From: Sphingobium sp. WTD-1
GTDB lineage: Bacteria > Pseudomonadota > Alphaproteobacteria > Sphingomonadales > Sphingomonadaceae
DNA length: 64,000 nucleotides
Direction of reading: 5' to 3'
Assembly (NCBI RefSeq): GCF_030128825.1
Contig: NZ_CP119127.1
Coordinates: 1,488,001-1,552,000, forward strand
In this document: positions 38,277 through 46,168 of the stretch, piece after piece
Position numbering within the stretch: position 1 is the stretch's first letter
Layout: each line of letters starts with the position of its first letter
Notes under the pieces: generated by a model
Seen by the model: only the letters and a program-made list of their open reading frames with translations
What the model was told of the DNA's origin: nothing
Database searches by the model: none
Position numbers and translations under genes: made by a program

Positions 38277-40351
38277 CCCTCGCGCAGGATATTACCCGGC
38301 ACTTCAATGGCGATTGGCGCCGCGATCAGGGCTTTATCCCGACGCCTGGCAATAGCGCGAAGGATCGCGGCACAACCGTTCGCGACACCGACGACGGCGA
38401 CGTTGTGTTTCACAGCTTTAACGGCGGCGACTGGAAGGCGATCAAGGATGAGTGCCGCGCCAAGGGCTTGCTGCCGGAGCGCCAGCGCCTGCCCGATCAA
38501 TGGCGCGTGACGGGCACATATGAGTTTGCGGATGCTGACGGCTCCGTCCTTTATCGGACCGTTCGAAAAGAGCACCCCGCCAAGCCCAAGCGCTTCGAAG
38601 CGCAGCGCCCGAACGGCAAAGGCGGCTGGTTGAACAAGTTGGGCGATTGCCCGCGCGTGATCTACCGCTATCCCGAAATCAAGGCGGCGATCGGCAAGGC
38701 TGCTGTCACCGATGAACCGATGCCGACCGTCTATCTGGTCGAGGGTGAGCGCAAGGCTGACAAGCTGGCCGGCTGGGGCTTCCTGGCGACGGCGGTGGCG
38801 TTCGGCGCGCAGGGCTGGCGCAGGAGCTATGCCGAGGCGCTGGAGCGCTGCAATGTCATCATCCTGCCCGACAATGACGACGTCGGCCGCGCCTTCGCCC
38901 AGAAGGCCAGTGCTGATCTGGAGGCCGCCGGTTGCTCGGTGCGCATCATCGACCTGCCCGGCCTGCCGCCCAAGGGCGATATCATGGACTGGACCGGCAG
39001 CGCGGATGATCTGCGCGCGTTGGTCAGCGAAGTGCCCGCGCTTGTGGATGCGGATGACTGGCCGGAGCTTGACCTTGCTGTCTGCGCCAAATCCAAGGCA
39101 CCCGAACGCGAGTGGCTGGTCGACGGCTGGATTCCGGCCAACAAGGCGACCCTGCTGGCTGGCGATGGCGGCGTGGGTAAATCGCTGCTCGCGCAGATCA
39201 AGGCCACGTGCGTCGCGCTGGGACGCCCTTTCATGGGCATGCCTACGCGCCAGGCCAACGCCGCATATCTGAGCTGGGAAGATGACGCGGACGAGCTGTG
39301 GCGCCGCCAAGAGGCCATTTGCGATGTGATGGCGATCCCGCTCGCGCAACTCGCCGGCAAGCTGTCCCTCGTATCCTATACCGAGGAGGAAAACCCCTTC
39401 CTTGTGACTGCTGATGAAACCGGTGTCCGCGTGTCTCCCTTGGGGCGCAAGATCGAGCGGCTGACCGAGCGCCGCGATATCGCCCTGCTCATTCTGGACA
39501 ACGCCTCCCAGATTGCGGGCATAGACCATAATGCCGTCGATGAGGTCGCGCCGTTCGCGCACTGGCTGGGCACGCTGGCGAAGCGTCGCAATGGAGCCGT
39601 TGTGCTGCTGCACCACACCAACAAGGCAGGGCAGGATTATCTTGGCTCTGTCGCCTACAATAACCAGTTCCGCTCGCGGATGCTCCTCGCCCGGCCGGAT
39701 GAATGCCATGACCCTGATGTCCGCATTCTGACGAACCCGAAGGCCAACTATGCTCAAGCCGGCAATGGCGTGGAGCTACGCTGGTTCAAAGGGGCCTTCA
39801 TTCGCGACGAGGATCTGCCGGAGAGTCAGCGCGCAGAGCTTGCCGATGTGGGCATCGCCAATGTCGAGAACGCCCGCTTCCTTGAGTGCCTGGAAGCGTC
39901 GACGCGCGATAAGCAGGCCGTCAGCCACCACAACGGCACCAACTATGCGCCGACCATCTTCGCCCGGATGCCCGAGGCCAAGGGCATGACGGCGAAGGGC
40001 TTTGAGCGGGCCATGCAGCGGCTGCGCAGCCTCCAGAAAATCAAGTTCGACCAGCCGCTTTGGAAGGGTGCCAACAGGGTGATGAAGCAGGGCATCAAGC
40101 TGGCTGACGGGCTTGCCGAAAGTGCACCGACCCCCGCATCGACCCCCCGCATAACCCCCTGCACCGACCTGCACGAACCCCCTGCACAAGTCATTGAAAA
40201 CATTGCACCGACCCCGCACGCTCTTACCCCCCTTTATACTACGTATAAATCGGGCGCCGCCGCTGAGGCTGGCGCGCCCGTAGAGGATGATGGGCTGGAC
40301 GAAAGCGGGGACATCATCGGGTGGAATGACAAACCCCATGGAGGCCGCTGA
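38273..40351 (+). CDS. TOPRIM primase / RepA-like AAA ATPase replication protein
   Basis: A 692-residue protein. The N-terminal third has a primase-like region ending in a TOPRIM fold: TVYLVEGERKADKLAGWGFL, IILPDNDDVGRAFAQ and KGDIMDWTG. The middle is a RecA-like helicase domain with Walker A LLAGDGGVGKSLLAQ, AAYLSWEDDADELWRRQ, Walker B DIALLILDNAS and sensor VVLLHHTNKAG. The C-terminus (beyond residue 610) is Pro/Thr-rich linker. This domain order is typical of replication proteins of integrated elements and satellites such as P4-like ones, so the island may replicate after excision. Starts by ATGA overlap with the previous gene. Confidence 0.9.
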   Translation: MTLAQDITRHFNGDWRRDQGFIPTPGNSAKDRGTTVRDTDDGDVVFHSFNGGDWKAIKDECRAKGLLPERQRLPDQWRVTGTYEFADADGSVLYRTVRKEHPAKPKRFEAQRPNGKGGWLNKLGDCPRVIYRYPEIKAAIGKAAVTDEPMPTVYLVEGERKADKLAGWGFLATAVAFGAQGWRRSYAEALERCNVIILPDNDDVGRAFAQKASADLEAAGCSVRIIDLPGLPPKGDIMDWTGSADDLRALVSEVPALVDADDWPELDLAVCAKSKAPEREWLVDGWIPANKATLLAGDGGVGKSLLAQIKATCVALGRPFMGMPTRQANAAYLSWEDDADELWRRQEAICDVMAIPLAQLAGKLSLVSYTEEENPFLVTADETGVRVSPLGRKIERLTERRDIALLILDNASQIAGIDHNAVDEVAPFAHWLGTLAKRRNGAVVLLHHTNKAGQDYLGSVAYNNQFRSRMLLARPDECHDPDVRILTNPKANYAQAGNGVELRWFKGAFIRDEDLPESQRAELADVGIANVENARFLECLEASTRDKQAVSHHNGTNYAPTIFARMPEAKGMTAKGFERAMQRLRSLQKIKFDQPLWKGANRVMKQGIKLADGLAESAPTPASTPRITPCTDLHEPPAQVIENIAPTPHALTPLYTTYKSGAAAEAGAPVEDDGLDESGDIIGWNDKPHGGR

Positions 40352-40352
40352 T

Positions 40353-41171
40353 ATGCCGAGGAAGAAAGCCGCTACCGAAGTCGCCAAGGCTGCCCCTGCC
40401 GAGCAGACCCAACTGGACCCGCGCGAGAAGAAGGCGATGACCGATGCTTTCGTGGCCTACAAGCAGCGGCCGGTGCGGGTGAGTGTCGAATGGCGCGACA
40501 CCCCAGACGGCTTTCGCGCTCACTCGCCCCATGACGCCGGAGCGCTTCACTCAGCCCATATGATGAATGCGATGGGCACGGCATCGCCGGCGTTCATGAT
40601 ACGAAACTTCCAGTCGCTAGAGGCCGCGGTGCGCGCCCGAAACGAAGAACGTGGAGATGAGGCCTACAGCATCAACGCGGCTCTCGCACTGGTTGAGGCC
40701 ATCGCGCCACAAGACGAGCTGGAAGGTTCTCTCGCCCTCCAGATCGCAAGCAACCATGCCTTGACCATGGAGATGCTCTGCCGGGCGAAAAGCACCAGCG
40801 ATGTCGAGCATCTCCAGATGTACGGTAACATGGCGGTCAAGCTTCAGCGGACCTTCACTGCCCAGATCGAAGCCTTGGCGAAGATGCGCGGCAAGGGCCA
40901 GCAGACCGTCCGGGTCGAGCATGTCACTGTTGCGCCAGGCGGGCAGGCGATCGTGGGCGATGTCCACCACTACGGGAGGGGGGCGGCCTCCCAATCCAGA
41001 AACGAGGATCAATCTCATGCAACCGGAAATTCTGGCGGCGGCCCGGCGCTGCCTAGCCCGAACCCGATCGGGGAAGCCGTGCCAATCGCCAGCGGTGAAG
41101 GGCCGGAGGCGGTGCCGCATGCACGGCGGCACAAACCCCGGCGCGCCAGCGGGAAATCAACGCGCGACTAA
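40353..41171 (+). CDS. Conserved island-associated hypothetical protein
   Basis: A 272-residue protein. The N-terminus is basic (MPRKKAATEVAK); a helical middle holds LALQIASNHALTMEMLCRAK and MAVKLQRTFTAQIEALAKMR; then GKGQQTVRVEHVTVAPGGQA with IVGDVHHYGRG, a pattern I recall from many alphaproteobacterial prophages and islands. GGAGG lies 8 nt before the start and the primase gene stops 2 nt earlier. The C-terminal part overlaps the next gene in another frame. No function known; ordering after the primase may mean a DNA-maintenance role. Confidence 0.75.
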   Translation: MPRKKAATEVAKAAPAEQTQLDPREKKAMTDAFVAYKQRPVRVSVEWRDTPDGFRAHSPHDAGALHSAHMMNAMGTASPAFMIRNFQSLEAAVRARNEERGDEAYSINAALALVEAIAPQDELEGSLALQIASNHALTMEMLCRAKSTSDVEHLQMYGNMAVKLQRTFTAQIEALAKMRGKGQQTVRVEHVTVAPGGQAIVGDVHHYGRGAASQSRNEDQSHATGNSGGGPALPSPNPIGEAVPIASGEGPEAVPHARRHKPRRASGKSTRD

Positions 41172-41262
41172 ACACGGCCTCTACTCCGCGGAGGTGATGG
41201 AGATGAGGGCGAGGCTCGCGGAGATGCGTCGCGAGTGGCGAGATCTGCAGGGCAAGATATGA
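41017..41262 (+). CDS. HGG-motif small protein, overlapping out of frame
   Basis: An 81-residue protein, start MQPEILAAARRCLARTRSGK at 41017, with CQSPAVKGRRRCRMHGGTNP and GAPAGNQRATKHGLYSAEV. The Cys-x-His-Gly-Gly and KHG-Y pattern is shared by a family of small prophage/island proteins usually placed right after genes like the preceding one. It overlaps the last 155 nt of that gene in a different frame. AGGA lies 9 nt before the ATG. A zinc or nucleic-acid-binding role is possible, unproven. Confidence 0.78.
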   Translation: MQPEILAAARRCLARTRSGKPCQSPAVKGRRRCRMHGGTNPGAPAGNQRATKHGLYSAEVMEMRARLAEMRREWRDLQGKI

Positions 41263-41328
41263 ACAATAATAAGAAATAAACATTCAAAATAGATAAGATA
41301 ATTGTTGCTTAATTACGTGTTTGTTCTA
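41258..41328. other. AT-rich spacer (possible origin or promoter region)
   Basis: A strikingly A/T-rich stretch in otherwise GC-rich DNA, just after the HGG gene and before the structural-like module. It holds several TAATAAG/AGATAAGATAAT words suitable for melting or a promoter for the gene at 41462. The rest of the gap to 41461 shows no gene. Confidence 0.4.
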
Positions 41329-41461
41329 GCCTTTGAGGCGCTGAGGCAGGGAGCATCAACCCGATCCTGCCTCGCCCCCGCTTCTGCATGGACCCGAACT
41401 TGCTGAGGCGCTGAACAAAGAACCGCCGCGTCCCAACGTCGCGGCATGACGGAGCAAGCTC

Positions 41462-41818
41462 ATGACCAATGTGATTCAGCAGTTTCTCGCTGGCCGCGCC
41501 GAAAGGCAGGCGAGCCATATCACCAACGCCGAACAGCCAGTCACGCGCGCGGAGTTCAATACCCTGGTGCGCGCCGTCCATGGTCTGATCGAGGATGTCG
41601 ACGCTGCTCTGTCGCCCGAGAAGCTGACGGCGACCATGAATGCAGCGTTTGGCGAGGCGATGAAGGGCCGCGCGCCGATCGCCAATGCCCGGCGCGGCAA
41701 TCCGCTGAGCCAGTATCTCGCCCCGTCCGATGATGACGACGGCCAGGCGATCGCCAATCAGCGCAATGGGCGTCCGGCCGCCAACAAGCGCCTCTATCTC
41801 GCGCCCGAGGGGGACTAA
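41462..41818 (+). CDS. Hypothetical protein of the structural-like module, 118 aa
   Basis: Soluble, acidic to the C-terminus. The N-terminal half is helical (NVIQQFLAGRAERQASHITN, FNTLVRAVHGLIEDVDAALS), the C-terminus contains DDDDGQAIANQRNGRP. ATG follows CGGAGCAAGC. It is 3 nt upstream of the next gene. No family recognised; a scaffold or chaperone-like role in assembly is only suggested by the tail-tip gene further on. Confidence 0.7.
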   Translation: MTNVIQQFLAGRAERQASHITNAEQPVTRAEFNTLVRAVHGLIEDVDAALSPEKLTATMNAAFGEAMKGRAPIANARRGNPLSQYLAPSDDDDGQAIANQRNGRPAANKRLYLAPEGD

Positions 41819-41821
41819 GCC

Positions 41822-42544
41822 ATGGACCTGTCGAATCTGAGCCGTAACACGATGTTCGGCAAACCCTTCCCTGTGCCTGGTCAGACCGCGCAGCCTCAGG
41901 CGGCGATCGACCTGACGCATGTGCTCGATCCGGCCGAGTTCTGGCCCGATCCGATGTCGTGTCCCGACTGGCCGATGGAATATAGCGATAGCTTCTCCAC
42001 GCGCCGCTATGAGGGGCCGCGCGGCAAGGCTGGCGCCGAGATGCGGATGCAGATGCTCGGGAGCGCCCTCAACCGCGGCGCCGCCAGTCTGCGCAAGCCG
42101 ACGCAGGAGGAGCGGGCATCGGAATTTGCGCGAATCTTCAAGCGTGCCGGTTCGCCCTTCTATCGCTACGGCATCAATGACCTGTCGGCGCGCGATCGCC
42201 TGACCGAGGATCAGGCTCGCATGATGGTCGATGCCCTCCATGTTCGCGGCTATCTCCGCAAGCTGGAGGCGATCGAGGCGCAGCAGGAAGAGGCCAGGAA
42301 GGAGCGCCCGCGCGCCGAGGCCCGCCAGACCCTCGCCAGTTACCGCAACACCGTGGACGCCAGCACCGAGGAAATCGCGGCGCTGGCGGAGGCTGCGGCC
42401 CGGCATCAGCAGCGGATCGATGATGAGAAGGCGTTCAACCGCTCGCGGATGCTGCGCCAGAATCTGGAGACGCTGCACGCCAATGCGGTGACGGCGGCGC
42501 ATGTGCTGGGCGAAGAGGCGCCGGCGCGCCCGGCTTTCGGCTGA
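41822..42544 (+). CDS. Hypothetical protein of the structural-like module, 240 aa
   Basis: Soluble protein. N-terminal half is Pro/aromatic-rich (AEFWPDPMSCPDWPMEYSDS), the C-terminal half is a long helical region with coiled-coil character (LEAIEAQQEEARKERPRAEA, ALAEAAARHQQRIDDEKAFN). Follows the previous gene by 3 nt and is followed after 10 nt by the next. No family recognised. Long alpha-helical regions occur in phage tail assembly proteins, but this is not evidence of identity. Confidence 0.68.
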   Translation: MDLSNLSRNTMFGKPFPVPGQTAQPQAAIDLTHVLDPAEFWPDPMSCPDWPMEYSDSFSTRRYEGPRGKAGAEMRMQMLGSALNRGAASLRKPTQEERASEFARIFKRAGSPFYRYGINDLSARDRLTEDQARMMVDALHVRGYLRKLEAIEAQQEEARKERPRAEARQTLASYRNTVDASTEEIAALAEAAARHQQRIDDEKAFNRSRMLRQNLETLHANAVTAAHVLGEEAPARPAFG

Positions 42545-42554
42545 GGAGGCAGGC

Positions 42555-42821
42555 ATGAAGCAGTTCAATCTCTCGTCCGCCGAATGGACGCAGATCGTGC
42601 CGCCTGACGGGGGCAAGGACGTGGATATTCGTCCGCTGGTGGGGGCGTGCCTCACCAGCCTCCATGTCCCCAACGAGCGGGGCGCGGCGACGCTCTCGAT
42701 GCCGCCTGTCTCTGTTCAGGACTGGGTGTGGACCGGCCGCGAGGTCACTGCCGGCATCGCGGTCTATGCCAAGGGCGTCGGCGGTCCTGCCGTTGTCGCT
42801 GTCGGCGCTCTGGCCAGGTAG
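42555..42821 (+). CDS. Small hypothetical protein next to the tail-tip gene, 88 aa
   Basis: Start MKQFNLSSAEWTQIVPPDGG, preceded by GGAGGCAGG. Mainly beta-type sequence (VWTGREVTAGIAVYAKGVGG). Small beta-rich proteins beside tail-tip genes often are tail accessory or head-tail joining pieces, but the family is not recognised. The tail-tip gene follows after 9 nt. Confidence 0.7.
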   Translation: MKQFNLSSAEWTQIVPPDGGKDVDIRPLVGACLTSLHVPNERGAATLSMPPVSVQDWVWTGREVTAGIAVYAKGVGGPAVVAVGALAR

Positions 42822-42830
42822 GGGCGCCAG

Positions 42831-44972
42831 TTGGGCTTCGTCAAAAAACTGGTCGCGTTGGTCGCTATCGCGGCGCTGACCTATTACACCTTCGGTGCCG
42901 GCGGCTTGGTTGCATCCGGCGCCCTGGGTTCTGGCTTTCTTGGCGTGGCGATCGGCTCGGCAATTGTCGCGGCCGGCACCTACATCATTCAAACTGCGCT
43001 CATGAGTTCGGGCCGGGCGCCGAAGATGGATGCGGGCAAGGTCAATGTTCGCATCTCCGATCCCCCGCGCTGGCTCCATTGTGGCCGCGCTCGCTCAGGC
43101 GGTGGCGTCGTCTTTGGCGAGTTCGATGCCGAAGGGCGATTTTGGTATGTCGTGATCCATAGCGACGAGATCCTGCACGCCCCCTACAGCTATTTCCTCG
43201 ATGACGAGCCGGTCACGCTGGGAAGCGACGGCTATGTCCAGCAAGCCGCGTTCCGCCTGAAGACGAACAAGGATCGCGATCCCGCCGAGGTCGACGGCGA
43301 AGGAAAAGGCTACGTCCGCATCTGGACCACGACCTACAGCGCGACCGACCCCGTGCCTCCCCGCATTGCTGCCCTGGATGCCGCGCTAGGCACACTGTGG
43401 ACCCCAGATCATAAGCTGGTTGGGACGACGTTCTCCGTCGTGTGCATGGACGCTATCAAGATCGAGCATCGCCATAAAATCTATCGCTGGCGCGGGCCGT
43501 TTGGGATGGGCGAGCCAGCCGTGAGCATCGTGGGCGACTGGAGCAGCGCCTATGACCCCCGCGACCCGACCCAGACGCTGGGCAACCGCGCCAGCTATAA
43601 ACCGACCCGAAATGCCGCGCTCGCATGGGCCTGGTTCAGGACGCATCCCTTTGGTCGAGGCAAGGCCGAAGCGTCGATCAACTGGGAGCGGATCGCTCAG
43701 CAGGCCGACATATGCGATCAGACTGTCACTGGCATCGAGGGAACGCAGAAGCGCTATGAGGCTGCCCTTGCCATCGTGGACAGCAAGCGCCGCGCGGATG
43801 CCGAGCGCGAAATCCTCCTGTCCTGCGACGGGCAGCTGGTGTTTGACGAGGATGGGCGATCATGGGTCCGGGTAGGCCATTGGGAGGCCCCGGCGCTCGC
43901 GTTCAGCCGTAATCGCGACATCATGGCCATGTCGAGCGTCGAGCCTCAAGACGGGGAGAGCGAGACGCAAGGGGTGATCGTCAATTATGTCGAGCCGGAT
44001 GCCAACTATACCACCCAGCCATCGGCCGCCTGGCTGAACCCGCTTTACTACGATCCCCTCTCGACGCCCAAATTCCTGACGGTCGACGTTCTGGCTTGCA
44101 CCAATCACAATCAGGCCATGCGTTTGGCCAAGGCGATCGGCATGCGGTCGCAGCCAAGGCATAAGATCACGCCAGTGGTGAATCTCCGCGGCCTGCAGGC
44201 ACGGCAACAGCGCATCGTCACGATAAATTACGACAACACCTTCGCGGGCGACTATGAAATCGCCACGAATGTCGAGCTGGATGCATCTGGCATCATGACC
44301 GGCTTCGGCGCAGTCCCTGTCGATCCGGCGCGCTGGACTCTACTGCCGGGCGAGGAGGCGCCCAAGCCTGTCGTTGACGGGACATCAGGCACAGTCAGCT
44401 ATCCCCCCATCACGGGCGAGAATGTCTATTATGCGGACTCGACGCTGCGGATCGACTTCCCGGTCCTGGCGCGGGACGATGCAGCCTATGTCGCCGAATA
44501 TATCCCGACCAGCGCCATCACGGGCGCCGAAACGGACCCATGGACCCCCATGGCGATCAACGAGGTTACGGCGGTCAGCGCGACCGTTCCGGCCGGTGAC
44601 AGCTATACCGTGCGCTATCGCTATGTCGTCGGCTCTGGCGCCGGCTCTTCGTGGGAATATAGCGTCATCTCCCCCGAGACGCCCATGCCGGCGCCTGAGG
44701 GCCTGACGGCGACCGGCGGGGTAGGGCAGGCTGTTATCAGCTGGCAGAACCCGCAAGACCTGCGGTTCAAGTCCTCCGACACCTGGCGCGGCTCTACGGC
44801 GGATTTTGGATCGGCCACCAAGATCGTGGCGAACTATCCCGGCGGTGTGGGCCAGGTTCAATCCGTCACAGACACTGTGGCGCCGGGCGTCTGGTATTAT
44901 TGGAATGTCGCGACGGATGGGGCGACGGTCGAATCTGCTCCTGCCGGCCCAGTGAGCGCGACCGTGACCTGA
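42831..44972 (+). CDS. Phage tail tip / host-specificity (J-like) protein
   Basis: A 713-residue protein. N-terminal hydrophobic segments (VKKLVALVAIAALTYYTFGA and IGSAIVAAGTYIIQTALMSS) are typical of sphingomonad-phage tail-tip proteins. The centre has VSIVGDWSSAYDPRD, RNAALAWAWFRTHPFGRG and INWERIAQQADICDQTV, like the hub region of lambda J-type proteins; the C-terminus (about residues 610-713) is fibronectin-III-like (PAPEGLTATGGVGQAVISWQ, VAPGVWYYWNVATDGATV). The start codon is TTG at 42831. Shorter than full J proteins (over 1,100 residues), so it may be a compact version. No neighbouring tail tube or tape-measure gene is present. Confidence 0.75.
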   Translation: MGFVKKLVALVAIAALTYYTFGAGGLVASGALGSGFLGVAIGSAIVAAGTYIIQTALMSSGRAPKMDAGKVNVRISDPPRWLHCGRARSGGGVVFGEFDAEGRFWYVVIHSDEILHAPYSYFLDDEPVTLGSDGYVQQAAFRLKTNKDRDPAEVDGEGKGYVRIWTTTYSATDPVPPRIAALDAALGTLWTPDHKLVGTTFSVVCMDAIKIEHRHKIYRWRGPFGMGEPAVSIVGDWSSAYDPRDPTQTLGNRASYKPTRNAALAWAWFRTHPFGRGKAEASINWERIAQQADICDQTVTGIEGTQKRYEAALAIVDSKRRADAEREILLSCDGQLVFDEDGRSWVRVGHWEAPALAFSRNRDIMAMSSVEPQDGESETQGVIVNYVEPDANYTTQPSAAWLNPLYYDPLSTPKFLTVDVLACTNHNQAMRLAKAIGMRSQPRHKITPVVNLRGLQARQQRIVTINYDNTFAGDYEIATNVELDASGIMTGFGAVPVDPARWTLLPGEEAPKPVVDGTSGTVSYPPITGENVYYADSTLRIDFPVLARDDAAYVAEYIPTSAITGAETDPWTPMAINEVTAVSATVPAGDSYTVRYRYVVGSGAGSSWEYSVISPETPMPAPEGLTATGGVGQAVISWQNPQDLRFKSSDTWRGSTADFGSATKIVANYPGGVGQVQSVTDTVAPGVWYYWNVATDGATVESAPAGPVSATVT

Positions 44973-45011
44973 TCAGTTAGCGCGGCGAGGTCGGGAATCC
45001 TCGTCGCGTAG

Positions 45012-45047
45012 GAGCCGGGGGAGGTCGCTGCGTCCCTCTCCCGGCTC
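45012..45047 (+). terminator. Hairpin after the tail-tip gene
   Basis: GAGCCGGGGGAGG (45012-45024) pairs with CCTCTCCCGGCTC (45035-45047) with one mismatch that is a G-U pair in RNA. No strong T-run follows (TGACTGTT), so termination is likely but not certain. Lies between convergent genes. Confidence 0.6.
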
Positions 45048-45078
45048 TGACTGTTCACATATGTATACGCAGGTCAGC

Positions 45079-45294
45079 TCAATAACTGCGCGGGATGTCG
45101 GGCATCGAGTTACCCTGCGCAATCGACAAGATGAAGAAGATGCCCGCCGCGACGTATGCCGCGCGCGCCCATCTTTTGGCTGACTCTATGTTGTGTTCTC
45201 GGCTTTCATGGCTCGATGCAGCGGCGATAAACACCAGCTCCTTGCCTTTGAAAATGAGATAGACGCACAGCATCCATAAAACGATTTGGATCAT
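45079..45294 (-). CDS. Small two-helix membrane protein
   Basis: A 71-residue protein with two hydrophobic helices: IVLWMLCVYLIFKGKELVFI and AAYVAAGIFFILSIAQG, linked by a charged loop (SSHESREHNIESAKRW). Such small membrane proteins in islands may be exclusion factors or holin-like, but no family is recognised. It is leftward, following the lipoprotein gene by 36 nt, so the pair may form a lysogenic-conversion type unit. Confidence 0.6.
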   Translation of the reverse strand: MIQIVLWMLCVYLIFKGKELVFIAAASSHESREHNIESAKRWARAAYVAAGIFFILSIAQGNSMPDIPRSY

Positions 45295-45330
45295 GTTCCC
45301 CCCTTGATGATGATAGGCAGAATAGCCGGC

Positions 45331-45666
45331 TTATTCTTCCGGCTTGAGGCCGACGCACTGCTTCCACGCACCGCCGACCGTGCCGAACTGCTTGCGATAT
45401 TCGATCCGGCTGCCCGTGCCTTCGGCATAGACTGAGAAGGCCATGGAGACAGCGCCGTAGCCGTTCTTGATCAGCACGACGCGCGAACCGTCGTCGCGGG
45501 GCATGGGAGCGGTGTTGTTCTTGTTGGCCAGGCAGAATGCAACTTCATCCGCGCTCTTGGTCGAATGAAAAACTTCCTTCGGCTCTTTGCCCATCACCTT
45601 GTTGGTCGATGCGCAGCCAGTAAGGCCGAGCGATGCCGTAAGAACGGCCGCCGCGATATACTTCAT
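45331..45666 (-). CDS. Small lipoprotein
   Basis: A 111-residue protein with a lipoprotein signal peptide (MKYIAAAVLTASLGLTGCAS; lipid Cys after LTG). The mature part has two Cys (FCLANKN and KQCVGLKPEE) and a beta-rich domain GSRVVLIKNGYGAVSMAFSV. GGGGG lies before the ATG. It is a periplasmic or outer membrane surface protein; superinfection exclusion lipoproteins are common in prophages but the function here is unknown. Confidence 0.75.
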   Translation of the reverse strand: MKYIAAAVLTASLGLTGCASTNKVMGKEPKEVFHSTKSADEVAFCLANKNNTAPMPRDDGSRVVLIKNGYGAVSMAFSVYAEGTGSRIEYRKQFGTVGGAWKQCVGLKPEE

Positions 45667-45726
45667 GGAACCCCCACATGCTGCGGAATGCAGCGCCAGG
45701 ATCATGAATTTGGGCGGCCGATTCGT

Positions 45727-45921
45727 CTATAGGGTTGATGTGGTGCTAAGCCCCAGCTCGACCAGCCGGCGGATTGCTTCGCTTCGGGGCGCACCTACGC
45801 CGTCCGCATAAGCCTCAATTTGCGCGGTCAATGCCGGCGGCGATCGGAAGGTGAGAACGGGATCTTTGCCCGTTGCTGGTCTACCCTTCTTTTTAGGTAT
45901 TACTTTTTCTGTTGACGTCAT
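45727..45921 (-). CDS. Ribbon-helix-helix (CopG-like) DNA-binding protein
   Basis: A 64-residue protein. A Lys-rich N-terminus (PKKKGRPATGKDP) is followed by a beta strand VLTFRSPPALTAQIEAYADG and helix APRSEAIRRLVELGL, the MetJ/Arc/CopG layout. No partner toxin gene is visible, so it is more likely a regulator than half of a toxin-antitoxin pair. Words TACCTAAAA and TTTTAGGTA flank its start and could be its operator. Confidence 0.7.
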   Translation of the reverse strand: MTSTEKVIPKKKGRPATGKDPVLTFRSPPALTAQIEAYADGVGAPRSEAIRRLVELGLSTTSTL

Positions 45922-45943
45922 AGAAGAAGGGTATTACCTAAAA
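45891..45943. promoter_or_regulatory. Inverted repeat flanking the RHH gene start (candidate operator)
   Basis: TTTTAGGTA (45891-45899) and TACCTAAAA (45935-45943) are exact inverted repeats 35 bp apart, each next to a GTAATACC-like word on the minus strand. They flank the RHH start codon (45919-45921), so autoregulation is plausible. Confidence 0.45.
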
Positions 45944-46012
45944 GGCAGAACGGCGCAAGGCTCCTACACCTCGCGCCGCTCCTAACCGCAACGATCAAAT
46001 GGAGTGATCGAA

Positions 46013-46168
46013 ATGGCTAAGACCGCCATACCCTTGCGTTCGCCTACTGTCATCCCGGCGCCGGCTAAGACTATCATCAATAGCCAAAACCTCGATCGCT
46101 GGATCGCTGAGCTGCTGCGCTCGCCTGTGTCCATCGATTCCACTGTCTCGATCCAGAGGGGGGCGTGA
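46013..46168 (+). CDS. 51-residue hypothetical protein
   Basis: Begins MAKTAIPLRSPTVIPAPAKT, ends STVSIQRGA, with a helical SQNLDRWIAELLRS. GGAG lies 8 nt before the ATG inside a hairpin formed by CGATCA (45992-45997) and TGATCG (46005-46010). Its TGA overlaps the next ATG (ATGA), which supports real translation. Opens a chain of overlapping rightward small genes. Function unknown. Confidence 0.55.
   Translation: MAKTAIPLRSPTVIPAPAKTIINSQNLDRWIAELLRSPVSIDSTVSIQRGA

Noticed and set aside
45727..45921. RHH gene as an antitoxin of a toxin-antitoxin pair
   Set aside because: No adjacent RelE/ParE/PIN-type toxin frame on either side.
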